Source: JAAFIP01 sp043766985
GTDB lineage: Bacteria > Pseudomonadota > Gammaproteobacteria > Burkholderiales > Burkholderiaceae_C
Length of the DNA stretch: 64,000 nt
Direction: 5' to 3'
NCBI GenBank assembly: GCA_043766985.1
Contig: JAYUHM010000260.1
Location: 1-64,000, forward strand
Positions 60,465 to 64,000 of the stretch are shown one piece after another. The first letter of the stretch is position 1; every line of letters begins with the position of its first letter. The notes below the pieces were generated by a model that saw nothing but the letters and a program-made list of their open reading frames with translations, was not told the origin of the DNA and searched no databases. The translations under genes were made by a program, and so were the position numbers.

Positions 60465-62417
60465 ATGAGTCATGCACCTACCTACCGCGACTTTACTTTT
60501 GGCGTGACTCGCGCGGTGAAAACTGAGCGCGCTGGCAACAGCTATTTGGTGGCCGAGCAGGCCTTGCAGCCCTACCCTGAGCGCTTGACTGACCGGCTGC
60601 AGCATTGGGCTACGATCCGGCCTGACCATACCTGGATGGCGCGGCGCGATGCGTCGGGGGCTTGGGTAAAGATCAGCTACGGCGAGGCGTGGGACAAGGC
60701 GCAGCGCATTGGCCAGGCTTTGCTTAATCGTGGTCTGGGGGTGGACAAACCGGTGGCGATACTCAGCGAGAACAGCTTGGAGCACGCGCTACTGGCCCTT
60801 GGTTGCATGACGGTGGGGGTGCCGTATTGCAGCGTGTCCACCGCCTACAGTTTGATGAGCCAGGACTATGAAAAGCTACGCCATGTATTGGGCACCATCA
60901 CGCCTGGCTTGGTGTATGCGAGCGACTGGGCCAAGTATGGCAAAGCGATACAGGCGGTGGTGGATGCGGATACCGAAGTCGTCACAAATCTGCCGCCCGC
61001 TGCAAATACCACCCCACCCGTTCTGGCTGAGTTTGTCGAAGCACTCGCGAAGACTTCGACAAGCGCAGTCCGAACGGATGGGGCGGCCAGAACGGATGGA
61101 GTGGCTCGCGCGGGGGTGGTCGCATTCACAGCGCTCTTAGCTACAGAAATTACCCGACAAGTCGCGCAGGCCATGCAGGCCACCGACGGCGACACCATCG
61201 TCAAGTTTTTGTTCACTAGCGGCTCCACCAAGCTGCCCAAAGCGGTGGTCAACACACAGCGCATGATTTGCGCCAACCAGCAGCAGATGGCGCAGTCCAA
61301 GCCCAGCGTGTTTGACATCCCGCCCGTGCTGATGGACTGGCCGCCCTGGAACCACACTTTTGGCGGCAACCACGACTTCAACTTGGTGCTCTACCATGGC
61401 GGCACCCTGTATATCAACGATGGCAAGCCCACGCCTGCTTTGATTGGCGAGACCATTCGCAACCTCACCGAGATCGCGCCGACGGTGTATTACGACGTGC
61501 CGATTGGCCTGGAATACATCGCCAACGCGATGAAAACCAATGCCGCGCTGCGCAAAAACCTGCTGTCCCAGCTGCGCATGTTTTTCTATGCCGGTGCAGC
61601 CCTGGCCCAGCCGGTGTGGGATTCGCTGTACGCCTCAGAAGAAGAAGAGCTGGGCTACCGCATCCCCATGACCTCGGGCCTGGGCATGACTGAGAGCGCG
61701 CCATTCGGCCTGTTTGTGACCAATGTGAATGTGAAAGCCGGTGACCTGGGCCTGCCCTGCCCGGGTATGGAACTGAAACTCGTGCCCGTGGGCGACAAGG
61801 TGGAGGTGCGTTACCGAGGGCCCAACATCACGCCCGGCTATTGGCGTAACCCAGAGGCTACCCAAGAGAGTTTCGATGAAGAAGGCTTCTTTTGCACGGG
61901 CGACGCGGTGAAATGGATTGACGAAGCTGACCATCACCAGGGCCTGAAATTTGATGGCCGGATTGCCGAAGACTTCAAGCTCGCCACGGGCACCTTTGTC
62001 AGCGTCGGGCCGCTGCGCGCCAAGATCATCGCCGCCGGAGCGCCCTTGATTCAAGACGTGGTGATTACCGGTTTGAACGAGAAAGAGGTGGGTGCGCTGA
62101 TTATATTGGCGCTCGGCCCGGCTAAAAAGTTGGCTGGCTTGCCCGATGATTCTGCTATGAAAGAAGTAGCTTGCCATGCTGTCATTCAAGGGGCTTTAGC
62201 CGAATTGGTCACTAAATTAGCCGCTACCGCCACCGGTTCATCGGGCCGCATCGCCCGAGCCTTGGTGCTGACCGAGCCCCCCAACACCGACAAAGGCGAG
62301 ATCACCGACAAGGGCAGTATCAACCAGCGCGCCGTGCTGAAAGAGCGCGCCGCATTGGTACAAGCCCTGTATGCCGACACAGCCCCCATGATCGTTAAAC
62401 CATCTAAGAGCACATAG
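60465..62417 (+). CDS. Feruloyl-CoA synthase-like AMP-forming ligase
   Basis: The 650-residue enzyme resembles feruloyl-CoA synthases: YPERLTDRLQHWATIRPDHTW, YCSVSTAYSLMSQDYEKLRHVL, the AMP motif FLFTSGSTKLPKAVVNT, LMDWPPWNHTFGGNHDFN, and IPMTSGLGMTESAPFGLF. A C-terminal DKGEITDKGSINQRAVL matches the family end. An extra stretch of about 35 residues (STSAVRTDGAARTDG) before the AMP motif is encoded by a REP-type repeat (61028-61077), and a degenerate R1 lies near 62155. The open frame and intact motifs suggest it still works. The substrate could be ferulate or another hydroxycinnamate. Confidence 0.85.
   Translation: MSHAPTYRDFTFGVTRAVKTERAGNSYLVAEQALQPYPERLTDRLQHWATIRPDHTWMARRDASGAWVKISYGEAWDKAQRIGQALLNRGLGVDKPVAILSENSLEHALLALGCMTVGVPYCSVSTAYSLMSQDYEKLRHVLGTITPGLVYASDWAKYGKAIQAVVDADTEVVTNLPPAANTTPPVLAEFVEALAKTSTSAVRTDGAARTDGVARAGVVAFTALLATEITRQVAQAMQATDGDTIVKFLFTSGSTKLPKAVVNTQRMICANQQQMAQSKPSVFDIPPVLMDWPPWNHTFGGNHDFNLVLYHGGTLYINDGKPTPALIGETIRNLTEIAPTVYYDVPIGLEYIANAMKTNAALRKNLLSQLRMFFYAGAALAQPVWDSLYASEEEELGYRIPMTSGLGMTESAPFGLFVTNVNVKAGDLGLPCPGMELKLVPVGDKVEVRYRGPNITPGYWRNPEATQESFDEEGFFCTGDAVKWIDEADHHQGLKFDGRIAEDFKLATGTFVSVGPLRAKIIAAGAPLIQDVVITGLNEKEVGALIILALGPAKKLAGLPDDSAMKEVACHAVIQGALAELVTKLAATATGSSGRIARALVLTEPPNTDKGEITDKGSINQRAVLKERAALVQALYADTAPMIVKPSKST
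61028..61077. repeat. REP-type repeat embedded in the ligase gene
   Basis: TTTGTCGAAG and CTTCGACAAG pair across a 12-nt loop, followed by GCGCAGTCCGAACGG. This is the form CCGTTCGGAC...GTCGAAG that is common in beta-proteobacteria. It is read in frame as about 16 residues. Confidence 0.7.
62155..62195 (-). repeat. Degenerate R1 repeat at the end of the ligase gene
   Basis: CTATGAAAGAAGTAGCTTGC, then CATGCTGTCATTCAAGGGGC. The frame reads V-A-C-H-A-V-I-Q-G-A, aligning with the embedded copies in acylase, ygfZ and DUF1223, but similarity is lower. Confidence 0.5.
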
Positions 62418-62428
62418 CTAAACCCATA

Positions 62429-62490
62429 CCGTTCGCTCTGAGCCTGTCCGAGCTTACGCGAGCGCTCGGGCAAGCTCAGGTCGAACAGAG
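62429..62490. repeat. REP-type repeat downstream of the ligase gene
   Basis: CCGTTCGCTCTGAGCCTGTC, CGAGC, loop, then GCTCGGGCAAGCTCAGGTCG. It is an imperfect palindrome of about 16-bp arms in the 115 bp before Bug gene 3, and could also stabilise or end the upstream transcript. Confidence 0.75.
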
Positions 62491-62532
62491 GCATCACTCA
62501 TCCGTCTATTTTTTAACCCAGGAGACTCCACC

Positions 62533-63528
62533 ATGCAACGCCGGCAATTCAACCAATCCATCATCGCATCTGTCCTAGGTGCCGCAAGTGCGCAAACCGC
62601 CTGGGCGCAAGCCGCCGGGCCGGTAGAAAGCGTAAAAGTGCTTTACGGCTTCCCCGCAGGCAGCGCGGGCGATATTGCGGCGCGCCGCGTGGCAGAGAAG
62701 TTTGCTGGCACTGCCTACAGCAAGGGCCAGGGCATTGTGGACAACAAGCCCGGCGCGGGTGGCCGTATTGCGCTGGATGCCCTCAAGCCCTCGGTAGCCG
62801 ACGGCTCGGTGATTGCGCACACGCCCTTCTCCGCCCTGTCGCTGTACCCGCACATCTACAGCAAGCTCAGCTACGACCCGTTCAAAGACTTTGTCACTCT
62901 GGGCACCAGCTCGCTCATCCACCACGGCTTTTGCGTCGGCCCCAAGGTGCCTGCCAGCGTCACCAATATCAAGCAGTTTCTGGACTGGGCCAAGGCCAAC
63001 CCGAAAGAGGCCAGCTACGGCTCACCCGCCGCAGGCTCCACGCCGCACTTTATCGGCGCGCTGCTGGGCATCAACAACAACGTCGATTTGCAGCACGTAG
63101 CCTACCGCGGCTCGGTGCCCGGCGTGACCGATGTAGTGGGTGGCCAAGTGGCCGCCATGATCTGCCCGCATGGCGACCAGATTGCCAACCACAAAGCTGG
63201 CAAGCTGCGCATCTTGGCCACCAGCGGCAAAACCCGCTCGCCCTTCGTGCCCGATGTGGCCACCTTTGCCGAGCAAGGCATGGCCGATTTGAACGTGGAA
63301 GAGTGGTTTGGTTTTGTCGGCCCCGCCAAAATGCCCGCCAACCTGGTGAAGGCCTGCAACGACGCCATCAACGCCGCGTTGAAAGACAAAAGCGTGATCG
63401 ACTCGTTCACCATCCTGGGCCTCATTCCCTACAGCACCACACCCGAAGAGCAAGCCCGCAGCATGAAGCTGGAGTTTGACCGCTGGGGCCCGTTGATCAA
63501 AAAAATTGGTTTTACAGCGGAGTCATAA
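62533..63528 (+). CDS. Bug/TctC-family periplasmic solute-binding protein 3
   Basis: The 331-residue protein starts after GGAGACTCCACC. It has a signal peptide (NQSIIASVLGAASAQTAWAQA) and the pattern KVLYGFPAGSAGDIAARRVAE, IVDNKPGAGGRIALDALKPS, YGSPAAGSTPHFIGALLG, HVAYRGSVPGVTDVVGGQVA. Asp of G-S-A-G-D is the usual ligand-contact position. It resembles Bug protein 1 more than Bug protein 2 (PGSIPDIVARRVAEQ; EEWFGF/REWFAF). Lying between the ligase and the MarR gene, it may supply an aromatic acid to the cluster. Confidence 0.92.
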   Translation: MQRRQFNQSIIASVLGAASAQTAWAQAAGPVESVKVLYGFPAGSAGDIAARRVAEKFAGTAYSKGQGIVDNKPGAGGRIALDALKPSVADGSVIAHTPFSALSLYPHIYSKLSYDPFKDFVTLGTSSLIHHGFCVGPKVPASVTNIKQFLDWAKANPKEASYGSPAAGSTPHFIGALLGINNNVDLQHVAYRGSVPGVTDVVGGQVAAMICPHGDQIANHKAGKLRILATSGKTRSPFVPDVATFAEQGMADLNVEEWFGFVGPAKMPANLVKACNDAINAALKDKSVIDSFTILGLIPYSTTPEEQARSMKLEFDRWGPLIKKIGFTAES

Positions 63529-63554
63529 TCCAAAGCTAGCCTACGTGATACCCC

Positions 63555-64000
63555 ATGCCAAGCAAAAAAAAACCCATCGATGATCGTCCTGCGTCGACGA
63601 ACGCCCTGGACACCAGCTTTCTTGAAAGCCTGCTGGGCTACAACGCCCGGCGCGCGGCACTGGCGATCATTGAAGTGTTTTTGCAGCGTATGGCGGTGTA
63701 CGCACTGCGGCCGGTCGATTTCTCGGTGCTGTCGGTCATAGCGCATAACCCCGGCGTCACCTCGCGCCAGCTGTGCACCACCTTGGGTATCCTGCCGCCG
63801 AATTTTGTGGCGTTGCTGGCTGGTTTGGAAAAGCGCGAGCTGGTGCAACGCCAGCCGCACCCCAGCGACAAGCGTGCCGTCGCCCTCAAACTGACCAAAA
63901 CCGGCGAAAAACTCATGAACGATGCCGAGCGCACCGCCCAAGCACTCGAATTGGACGCCAGTGCCCAGCTTACCGCCCCAGAGCGCAAAACTCTGATGCG
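63555..64000 (+). CDS. MarR-family transcriptional regulator (3' end outside the window)
   Basis: The ATG at 63555 opens a frame that stays open to the last base (148 residues visible). After a Lys-rich start it shows LLGYNARRAALAIIEVFLQRM, RPVDFSVLSVIAHNPGVTSRQLCTTLGI (helix-turn-helix), NFVALLAGLEKRELVQRQPHPSDKRAVALKLTKTGEKL (wing with D-K-R) and a closing helix. The winged helix is complete; only the C-terminal dimer helix is cut. MarR proteins often repress hydroxycinnamate genes and are released by the CoA ester, so it may regulate the cluster at 59575-63528. Confidence 0.85.
   Translation, partial: MPSKKKPIDDRPASTNALDTSFLESLLGYNARRAALAIIEVFLQRMAVYALRPVDFSVLSVIAHNPGVTSRQLCTTLGILPPNFVALLAGLEKRELVQRQPHPSDKRAVALKLTKTGEKLMNDAERTAQALELDASAQLTAPERKTLM

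Noticed and set aside
61128..61160. R1-like sequence TTAGCTACAGAAATTACC in the ligase gene
   Set aside because: Only a few bases match and the ATTGGGCTA end is missing.

Overview
The window looks like a chromosomal segment of a betaproteobacterium of the Burkholderiales, most likely Comamonadaceae (Rhodoferax/Polaromonas-like). This is inferred from GC-rich coding sequence, three orphan Bug/TctC-type binding proteins, the gene block ygfZ/mltG/tmk/holB/PilZ/TatD, and several families of short interspersed repeats. It carries about 54 protein genes, two tRNAs, one clear pseudogene, no rRNA, no CRISPR array and no recognisable transposase.

Layout. 1-2.0 kb: the 3' end of an RHS toxin gene, a candidate immunity lipoprotein, and a PIN toxin-antitoxin pair. 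2.1-13.9 kb: metabolic genes (epimerase, thioesterase plus nitroreductase, penicillin-acylase family enzyme, IorAB-type molybdenum hydroxylase, LysR with a Bug protein, methyltransferase). 14.0-26.8 kb: housekeeping (ankyrin protein, TatD, PilZ, HolB, Tmk, MltG, YgfZ, NRDE protein, O-antigen-ligase-like protein, thioesterase-GNAT fusion, esterase, Fe-alcohol dehydrogenase). 26.8-29.2 kb: an HNH endonuclease gene and a secreted-protein gene, bracketed by two inverted copies of a long-hairpin repeat. 29.2-32.8 kb: patatin-like protein and serine biosynthesis (serC, serA). 33.0-36.6 kb: a small defence-like island with two divergent toxin-antitoxin pairs sharing one palindrome, then an AT-rich OLD-family ATPase/nuclease. 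36.6-49.7 kb: tex, DUF1223, CAP protein, Crp/Fnr regulator, a phosphotransferase/acyl-CoA dehydrogenase pair, DUF1800/DUF1501, an unknown gene and a GST. 49.7-53.1 kb: tRNA-Pro, tRNA-Arg, a decayed aconitase-family gene, maleate-isomerase-like protein and a Bug protein. 53.3-64.0 kb: a sigma-54-type two-component system, then an aromatic/acyl-CoA catabolic cluster (two acyl-CoA ligases, amidohydrolase, crotonase, Bug protein, MarR regulator cut by the window end).

The most unusual feature is a short repeat of about 43 bp, called R1 here, with about 14 copies in 64 kb. At least six, probably seven, copies lie in frame inside conserved genes (acylase, tmk, ygfZ, NRDE, tex, DUF1223 and probably the feruloyl-CoA-synthase-like gene). 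Four of these encode the same peptide pattern. One supplies much of a signal peptide, and another lies in the spacer just before the catalytic serine of a self-processing hydrolase. In tex and the NRDE gene the stop codon of the consensus has become CAG. This behaviour recalls the Rickettsia palindromic elements. A second repeat family (R2, about 200 bp) has a conserved core inside stems whose sequences differ between copies yet remain paired.
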